A stretch of DNA of 64,000 bases from Streptomyces sp. NBC_00271. GTDB lineage: Bacteria; Actinomycetota; Actinomycetes; Streptomycetales; Streptomycetaceae. This document shows positions 25,811 through 34,693 of the stretch, piece by piece (the stretch's first letter is position 1; the number at the start of each line of letters is the position of its first letter). The position numbers and the translations under genes were made by a program. The stretch covers positions 1,612,001 to 1,676,000 of the forward strand of contig NZ_CP108070.1 of the NCBI RefSeq assembly GCF_036178845.1. The letters are read 5' to 3'. The notes under the pieces are model-generated. The model worked only from the letters and a program-made list of their open reading frames with translations, was not told where the DNA came from and searched no databases.

Positions 25811-26293
25811 TCAGGCGGCGAGGCACATGCCGTCGTGGCGCGAGGCCGAGGGGGTGCGGTGGCGGGCGGGCCGCACCTCGGCGAGTCGGGTGAGTTCGCC
25901 CTGGGCCAGCGAGAGCAGATCGGTGAGCCCGAGGCCCAGGGCGCGCGCGGCTGCCGCGAGGACTTCGGACGAGGCCTCCTTGCGTCCGCGCTCCAGCTCC
26001 GAGAGGTACGGCATCGAGATCCGGGCCGCGTCGGCCACGTCCTTGAGCGTCCGCTCCTGCGCGAGCCGCTCGCGCCGCAGGACGTCACCCACCAGATCGC
26101 GCCACAGCGGCTCCCTGTGCCTGGGCGCCGGTGGCGTCTGCCGGGGCGCGAGGGCCGGGCGGGGCCGCTGGGGCGCGTCGGCCACGGGGGCGGCGGGACC
26201 GGTGGGACGGGCTGCCGGGCCGGTGGCCGGACCCGGTGCGGTCGCCGGGCGGAGGGGAATGACGCGGGCTTCGTTCGGCGCTTGGTTGCTCAC
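25811..26293 (-). CDS. popR: XRE-type regulator PopR
   Basis: 160 aa. A disordered Pro/Ala N-terminus of about 65 residues precedes an HTH at about 75-125 (RTLKDVADAARISMPYLSEL, GRKEASSEVLAAA). The protein ends in LAA. PopR and the related ClgR are activators of clp operons, and their C-terminal Ala-Ala is a ClpP degradation tag (known for S. lividans). Position next to clpP3/clpP4 and the LAA end support popR over clgR. Convergent orientation means it acts on the clpP promoter in trans. Confidence 0.85.
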   Translation of the reverse strand: MSNQAPNEARVIPLRPATAPGPATGPAARPTGPAAPVADAPQRPRPALAPRQTPPAPRHREPLWRDLVGDVLRRERLAQERTLKDVADAARISMPYLSELERGRKEASSEVLAAAARALGLGLTDLLSLAQGELTRLAEVRPARHRTPSASRHDGMCLAA

Positions 26294-26380
26294 CCCTTCA
26301 GCCTAGAAGCGCCGAGCCGCGAGGGAAGGGATCGGCTCGGCATTCCGCTCTGGGGGAAATCGAGCCGCACCACATGCGCG

Positions 26381-26977
26381 TCACTGCCCGACCCGCCCGT
26401 CGATCCGCTCGCGCAGGAAGTCCGCGTGGCCGTTGTGCCGGGCGTACTCCTCGATCAGGTGCACCAGCACCTCCCGCAGCGCGATCGGCTCGTCGTCGTG
26501 GGTGCCGGTGATGTCGAGGTCGCGGGCCTCGTCCACGAACCGCTCGGCGAAGGCCACCTCGAAGCGCCAGGTGTCCCAGGCATCCGCCACCACCTCGGGG
26601 TCGGGCACCGCGCCGTTGAAATCGCCGTCCGGGTCGCCGTCCGAGCGGTAGTGCCGCGGCGCGTCCTGGCCGGCCAGCACCCCGCGGAACCAGGCCTGTT
26701 CGACCCCCGCCAGATGACGCACCAGCCCGAGCAGCGACATGTTCGAGGGCTCGACGGAACGCCGGGCCATCGCCTCGGCGTCCAGACCCGCGCACTTCAT
26801 CTCCAACGTCAGCCGCTGGTCGCGCAGATACCCGACGAGCGTGTCCCGCTCCCCCACGAACCCCCCGTCGGAGCGCGGATCGTCGTCCGGGTGCACGAAC
26901 ATGTCCCACCACCCGAAGCTCCGCTCGGACGGGGTGCCCCCGGACTGGGGAGGCTGGGGAAGTGCGGGGTCGGCCAT
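26381..26977 (-). CDS. DinB-family (DUF664) protein
   Basis: 198 aa from MADPALP. A four-helix DinB fold: LVGYLRDQRLTLEMKCAGL, metal-ligand His in LLGLVRHLAGVEQAWF, and a second pair in EEYARHNGHADFLRE. The WWDMFVHPDDDPR leader is typical of actinomycete DUF664 proteins. Members bind metal and probably act with bacillithiol or mycothiol; the substrate is unknown. ATG 26977 is preferred over one 48 bases upstream. Confidence 0.87.
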   Translation of the reverse strand: MADPALPQPPQSGGTPSERSFGWWDMFVHPDDDPRSDGGFVGERDTLVGYLRDQRLTLEMKCAGLDAEAMARRSVEPSNMSLLGLVRHLAGVEQAWFRGVLAGQDAPRHYRSDGDPDGDFNGAVPDPEVVADAWDTWRFEVAFAERFVDEARDLDITGTHDDEPIALREVLVHLIEEYARHNGHADFLRERIDGRVGQ

Positions 26978-27172
26978 GCCTACGAGCATCGGCGCCCCGA
27001 CCGCGATCCGCCACCGGTTTTCCACCGCCCCGAAACGGTGTCAAGTCGCCCGCCGTGCCCGGAAATCGGGGCGAGACCCGGCCCGCGTAGATCGGGAGAA
27101 ACCGGGTAGCCGGGGTCAGGAACGATCACCGGTCACGACCGACCGGTCGGCTCACCCCACCGGAGGACTCCC

Positions 27173-27397
27173 GTGCTGATGGCCCACCCCGCGGTACTGC
27201 GCAACCTCGTCAAGCAGTACGTCACCCTGCGCACGCTCCACGCCGAGGACGGCGGTACGGAAGTCCGGCGGCGCATGGACGACGTGGCCTACACGCTGTG
27301 CGTCTCGACCGGTACGAGCGACGTGGACGCGGCGCTCGTCGCGGCCCGCCACCGGCTGCCCGGTGCTCGGACGACGGACGACTCCGTCGTCGCCTGA
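27173..27397 (+). CDS. DUF5133 protein
   Basis: 74 aa from GTG, preceded by GGAGGACTCCC. Reads HPAVLRNLVKQYVTLRTLHA then RMDDVAYTLCVSTGTSDVDA, the DUF5133 signature of Streptomyces. Function unknown. The gene often lies near regulators of development or stress, as here. Confidence 0.82.
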   Translation: MLMAHPAVLRNLVKQYVTLRTLHAEDGGTEVRRRMDDVAYTLCVSTGTSDVDAALVAARHRLPGARTTDDSVVA

Positions 27398-27462
27398 CCC
27401 GAGGCGCGGACGTGGTGCCCAAGAAGCCCTGATGTCCGAGCTCAGTGAGTGATCCGAGCCAG

Positions 27463-27494
27463 GTCGGGTGGGCCCGCGAGCGAGCCCACCCGAC
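27463..27494. terminator. Bidirectional hairpin
   Basis: GTCGGGTGGGC (27463-27473) and GCCCACCCGAC (27484-27494) form a perfect 11-bp stem between convergent genes. Confidence 0.75.
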
Positions 27495-27506
27495 CCTTCA
27501 GCCCCT

Positions 27507-28952
27507 TCAACGCAGCCACTGGTCCTTCTCCGCGGGCCGGTACAGCGTCACGGCCCGTGTCACCTTGTCGAGCACCAGACTCGGCGTCGCGACCCGGGTC
27601 ACTTCGCCGTCGTACGAGAACCGCGGGTCACCGTGCAGCACTTCGAGCCGCAGGCCGCGCACCTGCGCCGTGGTGAGGACCCGGCTGTTGTGCAGGGTGC
27701 CGGTCAGGACGGCGAGCAGCAGCCGGGTCCTGGCCAAGGGGGTGCCGGCGTCGACGGCACGGACGTCGAGCAGTCCGTCGTCGAGTTGGGTGCGGTAGGT
27801 GGGGGCGAACCCTGCGGGGTGGTAGATGCCGTTGCCCGCGAAGAGGAGCCACAGGCGCTTGGGGCGGCCGTTGACCGAGACGTTCACGGGACTGCCCTTG
27901 GCGAGGACCCTGGCCAGTCCGACCACCAGCGCGGGCCACTTCCCGATCCGCTGCTCCAGCTTCTCCCGGGCACCGACCAGGTCCGAGTAGACGCCGAGGC
28001 TGAAGGTGTTGAGGAACACCTGCTCCGGTCCACCGGGGGCGCGGGCCCGCCCGAGGTCCGCGACGACCGCGTCACCCGCCTGCACGGCTCGCACGACGTC
28101 CTCCAGGGTCTGGTTGCCGAGGTCGACGGCGAAGTGGTTGAAGGTACCGCCGGGGAAGACCGCCAGCGGCAGGCCGAGCCGGGCGGCGATCTCCGTCGCG
28201 GCGTTGATCGTGCCGTCGCCGCCGCACGCGCCGAGTGCGCCGCCCTCCTCCTTGGCCCGCCGGGCGGCCTGTTCCAGGAGTTCCGCCAGGTCCTGGTCCT
28301 CCCGCGGCACAGTGATCTCGGCCTTGGGCAGCGCGGCGCGCAGATACGCGCTCGCGTCGGGGGTATCGGCGCTCCACGAGAGTCCGGAAGACGGGTTGAC
28401 CACGATGTGCAGTCCGGCGCCCCCGGGCAGCGCGGGAGCGGGTCGCCGCGGGTGCGCCGCCGCGGCCGCCGCCTCCGGTTTGACCGGCCACCAGCGGGCG
28501 GTCAGCGCGGCGGCGCCGACACCGATCGCGACGCCCACGGCCACGTCACCCGGACGCCGCTCCCCCGAGCGCGTGCGGGCCACGGTCAGTGCCGCGGCGC
28601 CAGGCACCGCGAACAGGCCGTACCGGGGCGCTTCGAGCAGGACGCCGACGGCGAACGCGGCGGCCGACGCGACCCGGCCGGCCGCGTCGAGCGGCTGCGC
28701 CTTGCGGGCCGCCGGGCGCGCCAGCACGCGGGTCACGGCCGAGGCGATGGCCACGGTGCCGATGCCGCGCAGCGCGGCCCGGCGCGCGGTCCGGTTCCCC
28801 GACGCGCCGAGAGCCGCGGCGGCGGCGCCCCACGCGAGTCCACCGGCCACGGTCCGCCGCCATCCGGAGGGCCCGGCCGGTCCCATGGCCGCCCCGCCCG
28901 GCCACCACGGCGTGCCGCCGCTTGTCCCTCGCCCCGTCCCGCGCCTTCTCAT
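27507..28952 (-). CDS. Diacylglycerol-kinase-like lipid kinase with degenerate PAP2-like N-terminus
   Basis: 481 aa from ATG 28952. Residues about 20-170 are hydrophobic and align with a PAP2 phosphatase, but the PSGH site reads AAGR (then VASAAAFAVG) and the H-x3-D site reads GERRPGD, so both catalytic His are gone. Residues about 185-480 are a DAGK catalytic domain: IVVNPSSG, ACGGDGTINAA, FPGGTFNHFA and FAGNGIYHPAG. Fusion proteins of PAP2 and lipid kinase are known in actinomycetes. It probably phosphorylates a membrane lipid at the cytoplasmic face. The start is uncertain. Confidence 0.85.
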   Translation of the reverse strand: MRRRGTGRGTSGGTPWWPGGAAMGPAGPSGWRRTVAGGLAWGAAAAALGASGNRTARRAALRGIGTVAIASAVTRVLARPAARKAQPLDAAGRVASAAAFAVGVLLEAPRYGLFAVPGAAALTVARTRSGERRPGDVAVGVAIGVGAAALTARWWPVKPEAAAAAAHPRRPAPALPGGAGLHIVVNPSSGLSWSADTPDASAYLRAALPKAEITVPREDQDLAELLEQAARRAKEEGGALGACGGDGTINAATEIAARLGLPLAVFPGGTFNHFAVDLGNQTLEDVVRAVQAGDAVVADLGRARAPGGPEQVFLNTFSLGVYSDLVGAREKLEQRIGKWPALVVGLARVLAKGSPVNVSVNGRPKRLWLLFAGNGIYHPAGFAPTYRTQLDDGLLDVRAVDAGTPLARTRLLLAVLTGTLHNSRVLTTAQVRGLRLEVLHGDPRFSYDGEVTRVATPSLVLDKVTRAVTLYRPAEKDQWLR

Positions 28953-29079
28953 CAGAGGCCCACCCTCGCGTCTCGACAACAGATCTCCTGGTCGGCAAGG
29001 TTGTGCCGCCGTTGTCCCTGTTCCCCGACTTCGCGCATTCATTGACCCCGTCCGGGGCGGAGATCAGCTTGATTCTTGC

Positions 29080-29087
29080 GAGGAATC
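29080..29087 (+). repeat. Candidate 8-bp target-site duplication, left
   Basis: GAGGAATC directly abuts the left terminal inverted repeat. The same eight bases are at 30907-30914, directly after the right inverted repeat. Confidence 0.6.
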
Positions 29088-30906
29088 CCGGGCGTTTACG
29101 ACTCCGTTGGGAAAGTCGTGATTGGGGCGGGGCGGTGTCGTTGGTCTTGCTGATGGCTGTGGTCGTTGGCGGGGTGGTGGGACGGGATGTCGTTGGAGTC
29201 GCGGTCGGAGGACGGGGTGCTTGAGCTGACGGCTCGGGTGGTGCGGGCCTCGTTCCCGAGGGGGACCTTGGCCATGCGGATCCGGGAAGTACTCGGTGCG
29301 CTGTTCACGGACGAGGATTTCGTCGCAGCACTCCCCGACCGGGGCCGGCCCGCGATCTCGCCGGGAGCTCTGGCCTTGGTGTCGGTGTTGCAGTATGCCG
29401 AGGGTCTGTCCGACCGGCAGGCCGCTGACCAGGTGCGGGCCCGCATGGACTGGAAGTTTTTGCTGGCGCTGGAGCTGGATGATCCCGGCTTCGACTTCAC
29501 CGTCCTGGGGGATTTCCGCTCCCGTCTGATCATGCACGGGCTGGAAGAGCGGGTGCTGGAGGCGATGCTGGCCCGGCTCTCGGAGGCCGGGCTGCTGAGG
29601 GCCGGTGGCCGGCAGCGGACCGATTCCACTCATGGGCTGGCTGCAGTGCGCACGCTGAACCGGATGGGGTTCGTCGGCGAGACGCTGCGGGCGGCTCTGG
29701 AGGCGCTGGCCGCAGCTGCCCCCCACTGGCTGGCGCCGTTGATCAGCTCCGCCTGGGTGGAGCGATATGGGAACAAGGTCGACAACTACCGCTTCCCGAA
29801 GGGGGAGAACGTTCGCCGGGAATGGGCCGAGCAGGTCGGCTGGGACGGGTTCGCTCTCCTTGACGCCATTGATGGGCCGGCCGCTGTGGCCTGGCTTCGT
29901 GAGGTGCCCGCAGTGCGGATCCTGCGCCGGGCCTGGGCAGAGCAGTATCACCGGGACGGGGAGGGGGTGCACTGGCGGGAGGGCAAGGACCTCCCGCCGG
30001 CCAGAGACCGGCTGTCCTCGCCATATGACACCGACGCCCACTACGGCATCAAGCGCGGGACGGGCTGGTGCGGATACAAAGTCCACCTGAGTGAGACCTG
30101 CGAGCCGGACGCACCCCACCTGATCACGAATGTGGAGACCACCAACGCCACTGTCAACGACACCGAGGTCACCGCAACCATCCACCAGCGTCTGGCTGAA
30201 CGGGGGTTGAGGCCGCGCGAGCATGTGGTGGACGCCGGATACGTCACCGCCGCGCACATCCTGGCCGCGCGTGAGGACCACGGCATCGACCTGGTCGGCC
30301 CCGTCGGCGCTGATACCCACCACAACGGACGGGACGCGCAGGCTCCGGACCTGACCCAGGCCGCCCTCACCCTTCACCACCAACTGGGACGCCCGGCAGG
30401 TCACCTGCCCCCAGGGAGCCTCCAGCGTCAGCTGGTCCCAGCAGCGCAAGGTCAGCGGGACCCCGCTCGTCCGGGTGCACTTCGCGCTCGCCGACTGCGA
30501 TCCATGCCCGCTGAGACCGAGGTGCACCAAAGCATCCAACAGCAAATGGGGCCGCAGCCTGACCCTGCTGCCCCGCGAGCAGCAACAGATCCTCGAAGAA
30601 CGACGTGCCGAGCAGCAAACCGACCAGTGGAAGGCCCGCTACGACGTGCGAGCCGGGGTGGAGGGCACCATCTCCCAGGCCGTCCGCGCAGTCACCTGCG
30701 ACGCACCCCCTACCAAGGCCAGCACAAGACCCACCTCGCCAACGTCCTCTCCGCCACCGCCCTCAACCTCACCCGAATCGACGCCTGGCTGAACAACACC
30801 CCACTCGGCACCACCCGCGTCTCCCACCTCGCGCGACTCACCCTCGCGGCATGACAGCTCCCGAGAGCCGTTTCGCGGATTTCCCAACTGAGTCGTTTAC
30901 GCCTGG
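29088..30906 (+). mobile_element. IS1182-family insertion sequence, 1819 bp
   Basis: Imperfect terminal inverted repeats of 33 bp (29088-29120 and the complement of 30874-30906; 26 of 33 match) enclose a single transposase gene in two-fold frameshifted form. Identical 8-bp flanks (GAGGAATC) look like a target duplication. The element sits between the lipid kinase promoter region and an IS200/IS605 element. Size and organisation fit the IS1182 family. Confidence 0.75.
29187..30854 (+). pseudogene. IS1182-family transposase, frameshifted
   Basis: The N-terminal two thirds are in one frame: PAISPGALALVSVLQYAEGL, DRQAADQVRARMDWKF, RTDSTHGLAAVRTLNRM with the first Asp, and GYKVHLSETCE then EHVVDAGYVTAAHIL with the second. 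Near 30375 the frame moves to one reading NWDARQVTCPQGASSVSW, CDPCPLRPRC and RAGVEGTISQAVRAV, which carries the Glu. Near 30705 it moves back (GQHKTHLANVLSATALNL). Two indels make the gene defective unless frameshifting occurs. Confidence 0.78.
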
Positions 30907-30914
30907 GAGGAATC
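30874..30914 (-). repeat. Right inverted repeat and candidate target duplication of the IS1182 element
   Basis: Inverted repeat at 30874-30906, then GAGGAATC at 30907-30914. Confidence 0.6.
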
Positions 30915-30974
30915 GCATCCTTGGTGGGGCGGCGCGGAGCGCCGCCGTGTCGTGGCGGCGGAGCCGCTGATGGC

Positions 30975-31313
30975 TCACCCGGGACGTTTCTGGTTCTCGA
31001 TGTATTCCTGGATGACCGCAAGGGGTGCGCCGTCTGCGGAGGCGGCGAAGCAGGACGGGGACCAGAAATGGTCGCCCCACAGGTAGCGGCGGATGCGGTC
31101 GGGGAATTCCTGGCGCAGGCGGCGCGCGGAGACGCCCTTGAGTGAGCCGACCAGCCGGGACAGAGCGATCTTGGGCGGGTAGTGGACCAGCAGGTGCGCA
31201 TGGTCCTCCTCACCGTTGAACTCGTGCAGCTGAGCGCCGAAATCCGCGCACACGTCCCCCATGATCTCCTCGCAGCGCGTGAGGATCTCGTCGGTTTCGG
31301 TAACACAGATCAA
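30975..31313 (-). pseudogene. tnpA: IS200-type Y1 transposase TnpA, N-terminally truncated
   Basis: 112 aa: ILTRCEEIMGDVCADF, the HUH motif in EEDHAHLLVHYPP, LSRLVGSLKGVSARRLRQEF, and the nucleophile Tyr in VIQEYIENQ. The usual first about 30 residues (including the first beta strand) are absent; the frame begins MICVTETDE. The HUH and Tyr are intact, but without the N-terminal strand it is probably inactive. Confidence 0.72.
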
Positions 31314-31335
31314 TTCTCGTCGCTAGCCTGGGGAA

Positions 31336-32574
31336 GTGAAGCTGGTGGTGCAGGTGAAGCTGCTGCCGACGCCGGTGCAGGCGGCGGCGCTCGAGGCGAC
31401 CCTGCGTGCGTGCAACGAGGCCGCGACCTGGGTGAGCAAGACCGCCTTCGAGCGCGGGGAGTTCAAGAATTTCACCCTGCGCAAGCAGGTCTACGGCGAG
31501 GTCAAGTCCCGCTGGAACCTGGGCGCGCAGGCCGCCCAGCACGTCATCAAGAAGACGTGCGACGCGTACGCCACACTGAAGGCAAACCTGAGGGCAGGAA
31601 ATCTGGGCCGCACCGGCTCGCGCCGGTACCGCCGGGCCACCGAGAAGCCGATAGCCTTCCGTCTCCAGGGCGCGCAGCCCTACGACGACCGCATGCTGTC
31701 CTGGCAGATCCCGAACCGGACGGTGTCCATCTGGACCGTGGCGGGCCGGATCAAAAACGTGGCGTTCACCGCCTCACCCGAGCAGCTGGCCACGCTGGCC
31801 CTGTACCGCAAGGGCGAGTCCGACCTGCTGCAGCGGGACGGCATGTGGTTCCTCAATGCCACCTGTGAGGTCCCCGAAGCGCCGCTCAACACCGGTCCGG
31901 TGGACTTCCTCGGCGTCGACCTGGGGATCGTGAACATCGCCACCACCTCGGACGGCGAGATCATGGCCGGCCGCGAGCTGAACCGCACCCGCCTGCGCGA
32001 GCGAGGCCTGCGGGCCAAGCTGCAACGCAAGAACACCCCGTCCGCCAAGCGGCGGCTGAAGAAACGGCGGCGCAAGAAGGCGCGGCGGGCGCGGGACATC
32101 AACCACAAGATCACGAAACATGTGGTGGCCGAGGCTGAACGCACCGGTCGCGGAATCGCCCTGGAAGACCTGACAGGGATCCGCGAACGGGTACGGCTTC
32201 GCAAACCCCAACGGGCCACCCACTCCTCCTGGGCCTTCCACCAGCTGGGAGCGTTCATCGCATACAAGGCCCGCCGGGCAGGGGTGCCGGTGGTGCACGT
32301 CGATCCGGCGTACACCTCCCGCACCTGCGCCGAGTGCGGCCACGTAGACAAGGCGAACCGGGTCTCCCAGGCCTGGTTCGCGTGCCGGAACTGCGGATTC
32401 GTTGATCACGCGGACCGGAACGGCTCCCGCAACATCCGGGCCCGCGCCCGGGAGTTGTGGCGACGCGGGGCCCCGTCAACGGCCCCTGCCCCACCCCGGA
32501 AGCACCCGGATGGGGCTGGACGCAAACGCAGCATCACACCCAGTGATGCCCGTTGTGCAAGCCCGTCGCTTTAG
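31336..32574 (+). CDS. tnpB: TnpB, RNA-guided nuclease of IS605-type element
   Basis: 412 aa from GTG. N-terminal HTH/REC-like region, then the RuvC-type core: Asp in FLGVDLGIVNIATT, Glu in GIALEDLTGI, Asp in FVDHADRNGSRNI. The zinc finger is in RTCAECGHVDKAN and ACRNCGF. All three catalytic carboxylates and four Cys are present, so it looks functional. TnpB cuts DNA guided by an RNA from the right end of its element and helps retention of the IS; this is established for the family. Divergent from tnpA. Confidence 0.9.
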   Translation: MKLVVQVKLLPTPVQAAALEATLRACNEAATWVSKTAFERGEFKNFTLRKQVYGEVKSRWNLGAQAAQHVIKKTCDAYATLKANLRAGNLGRTGSRRYRRATEKPIAFRLQGAQPYDDRMLSWQIPNRTVSIWTVAGRIKNVAFTASPEQLATLALYRKGESDLLQRDGMWFLNATCEVPEAPLNTGPVDFLGVDLGIVNIATTSDGEIMAGRELNRTRLRERGLRAKLQRKNTPSAKRRLKKRRRKKARRARDINHKITKHVVAEAERTGRGIALEDLTGIRERVRLRKPQRATHSSWAFHQLGAFIAYKARRAGVPVVHVDPAYTSRTCAECGHVDKANRVSQAWFACRNCGFVDHADRNGSRNIRARARELWRRGAPSTAPAPPRKHPDGAGRKRSITPSDARCASPSL

Positions 32575-32590
32575 CCACGGGTAGTTGGCG
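32480..32590 (+). ncRNA. Putative reRNA/omegaRNA region at the tnpB 3' end
   Basis: In this family the guide RNA covers the last part of tnpB and the right end, with the guide just outside. Here the 3' end holds a hairpin around 32532-32550 (GCATCA, TGATGC) and the terminal CCCGT/ACGGG hairpin. The guide would be the bases after about 32586, inside the response-regulator gene. Inferred from family knowledge. Confidence 0.4.
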
Positions 32591-33029
32591 TGGTCTTGGG
32601 CAGCTTCACCACGGTCACGAAGAAGTCGTCGATCTGGCGGACCGCGGCGATGAACTGGTCGAGGTCGACCGGCTTGGTCACATAGGCGTTCGCGTGCAGC
32701 CTGTAGCTGCGCAGGATGTCCTCCTCGGCGGAGGAGGTGGTGAGGACGACGACGGGGATGTGGGCCAGGTCGTCGTCGGACTTGATCCGCTCCAGGACCT
32801 GGCGCCCGTCGTACTTGGGCAGGTTGAGGTCGAGCAGGATCAGGTCGGGGCGCGGTGCCTCGGTGTACTGGTTGGCGCGGTAGAGGAAGTCGAGGGCCTC
32901 CTCGCCGTCCCGTACGACGTGCAGGGTGTTGCGGATCTTGTTGTCCTCGAACGCCTCGCGGGTCATCAGCTCGTCGCCGGGGTCGTCCTCGACGAGCAGG
33001 ACCTGGATGGGTACAGCGGGGGTGCTCAC
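32571..33029 (-). CDS. Response regulator (receiver domain only)
   Basis: 152 aa, single receiver domain: VLLVEDDPGDELMTREAFED, phospho-acceptor Asp in ILLDLNLPKYDGRQVL, Thr in VVLTTSSAEED and Lys in AYVTKPVDLDQF. This is the Rcp1-like type that pairs with cytosolic or phytochrome-like kinases. The GTG overlaps the kinase stop codon (GTGA) and follows AAGGAG. The last about six residues (TPTTRG) come from the inserted IS605 right end, so the native C-terminus is slightly altered. Confidence 0.9.
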   Translation of the reverse strand: MSTPAVPIQVLLVEDDPGDELMTREAFEDNKIRNTLHVVRDGEEALDFLYRANQYTEAPRPDLILLDLNLPKYDGRQVLERIKSDDDLAHIPVVVLTTSSAEEDILRSYRLHANAYVTKPVDLDQFIAAVRQIDDFFVTVVKLPKTTPTTRG

Positions 33030-34693
33030 GTGTGTGCTCCTTCGGGTGGGCGCGCCGCTTCCTCGGCCCCGAGGTCGGGTTCCGGTCGCGCCATGGGCAG
33101 GGTGAAGGTCACGCGCGTGCCGCCACCGGCGGTGCCGTCCAGGGTGATGGCACCTCCGTGATGTTCGACGATCTTGCGGCACACGGCAAGGCCGATGCCC
33201 GTGCCCTCGTACTCGTCGCGGCCGTGCAGCCGCTGGAAGATGATGAAGACCTTCTCCCTGAACTCGGGTTCGATGCCTATGCCGTTGTCCTGTACGGTCA
33301 GCCGCCACTGTCCGTCCTCCGGCTCCGCCTCGCAGCGGACGGCGATCTCGGGCGGCCGGTCGGGGTGGCGGAACTTCACGGCGTTGCCGATCAGGTTCTG
33401 CCAGAGCATGGTCAGGGTGGTGACGTCGCCCGTCACGGTGGGCAACGGCCCCTCCCGTACGACACGCGCGCCCGTCTCCTCCAGGACCACGCTGAGGTTG
33501 CCGAGCGCCCGGTCCAGTACGTCGTCGAGGGCGACGGGTATCAGTTCCTCGCCGACGCGGCCGACACGGGAGAAGGTCAGCAGGTCGTTGATGAGGATCT
33601 GCATGCGTTTGGCACCGTCGACGGCGAAGTCGATGTACTGCTTGGCCCGGTCGTCCAGTTGGTCGCCGTACCGTTTCTCCAGGAGCTGGCAGAAGGACGC
33701 GATCTTGCGCAGGGGTTCCTGCAGATCGTGCGAGGCGACGTAGGCGAACTGCTCCAGCTCCGCGTTCGAGCGCTTCAGTTCCAGGGTCTGGGCGTCGAGC
33801 TCCTCGGCCTGCCGCTCCAGGAGGACCTCGCGGGCCTGGGAGGCCGAGAGTTCCTCGACGATGCGGCGGCGCATCTCCTCGACGGCCCGGGCCACCCTCT
33901 CCAGGTCGCGCGGCCCGTCGAGCCGGATCCTGCGCTCGAACGCGCCGCCGCTGACGTCCACCGAGGCCGCTTCCAGAACCTGCAGGGGGCGCCCCACGAT
34001 CCGGTGCAGCAGCAGGGTCAGCGCGAGGCCGCTGGTCAGGAAGGCGGCGAGCATGCCGAGGAAGAGGAGGTTGCGGGACCGACGGCTGTCGTCGGCCGAG
34101 GCGCGGGTCCGGTCGCGCAGCTGCTGGATGTCCTTCTCGAGGGTGGCGAGTTGCCCCCGGATCTCGTCGAACCTGGCCTTGCTCGCCTCCAGGGAGGGGG
34201 CTTTGGCGCCGCCGGGCGTGCGGGCCGCCTCGATCAGCGGCTCGGCGTAGTCGCGGCGCCAGGCGTCACTGAGGCGCCCGGCCGCCTTCAGGTCCGCGGC
34301 GATCCTGGGGTGGTCGGCGAGTTGCGTCGCCAGGCGGGCTTCGAAGGTCTTCTCGTCCCGTGCTCCCGACGCGTACGGATCGAGGAAACCGGCGTCCCTG
34401 CTCAGTACGTAGCCTCGTACGCCGGTCTCCTGGTCCACCAGCGAGGTCTCCAGCTGGTAGGCGGTGGCGCGGGCCGGCTGGATGCGGTCGGTGAGCAGAT
34501 CGGTGCGGTCGTCGGCGCGGGCTTGGAGGACTCCGCCGGACACGGCGAAGACGATCACCAGCAGCACGTTGGCGGCCAGCACCACTTGGATCCAGCCCTG
34601 CACGGTCAGCCGGGCGACGCGTGTGGGCTTTGCGTCCTCGGCAGTGTCCGCCGTGGCATGGTCCGGTCCCGGGGCGTTCGGCGTAGGGGTCAT
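33026..34693 (-). CDS. CHASE3-type sensor histidine kinase
   Basis: 555 aa. A transmembrane helix at about 33-52, an extracytoplasmic CHASE3-like domain (ETSLVDQETGVRGYVLS), a second helix at about 205-225 (LLFLGMLAAFLTSGLAL), HAMP-like segment, coiled coil, then HisKA with His in FAYVASHDLQEPLRKI, and HATPase with N box (NLIGNAVKF), DNGIGIEPEF and GTGIGLAVCRKI. It autophosphorylates and passes phosphate to the adjacent regulator. Its ATG overlaps the stop of the upstream gene (ATGA). Confidence 0.92.
   Translation of the reverse strand: MTPTPNAPGPDHATADTAEDAKPTRVARLTVQGWIQVVLAANVLLVIVFAVSGGVLQARADDRTDLLTDRIQPARATAYQLETSLVDQETGVRGYVLSRDAGFLDPYASGARDEKTFEARLATQLADHPRIAADLKAAGRLSDAWRRDYAEPLIEAARTPGGAKAPSLEASKARFDEIRGQLATLEKDIQQLRDRTRASADDSRRSRNLLFLGMLAAFLTSGLALTLLLHRIVGRPLQVLEAASVDVSGGAFERRIRLDGPRDLERVARAVEEMRRRIVEELSASQAREVLLERQAEELDAQTLELKRSNAELEQFAYVASHDLQEPLRKIASFCQLLEKRYGDQLDDRAKQYIDFAVDGAKRMQILINDLLTFSRVGRVGEELIPVALDDVLDRALGNLSVVLEETGARVVREGPLPTVTGDVTTLTMLWQNLIGNAVKFRHPDRPPEIAVRCEAEPEDGQWRLTVQDNGIGIEPEFREKVFIIFQRLHGRDEYEGTGIGLAVCRKIVEHHGGAITLDGTAGGGTRVTFTLPMARPEPDLGAEEAARPPEGAHT

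Larger units (their letters stand above)
30920..32590 (+). mobile_element. IS200/IS605-family element (approximate ends)
   Basis: Divergent tnpA (truncated) and tnpB. The left end is near a GC hairpin (GGCGGCGC at 30928, GCGCCGCC at 30939). The right end is near a hairpin (CCCGT at about 32563, ACGGG at about 32578) followed by TAGTT, which resembles IS605-type right ends. No target duplication is expected for this family. The right end is inserted in the last codons of the response-regulator gene. Confidence 0.65.
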
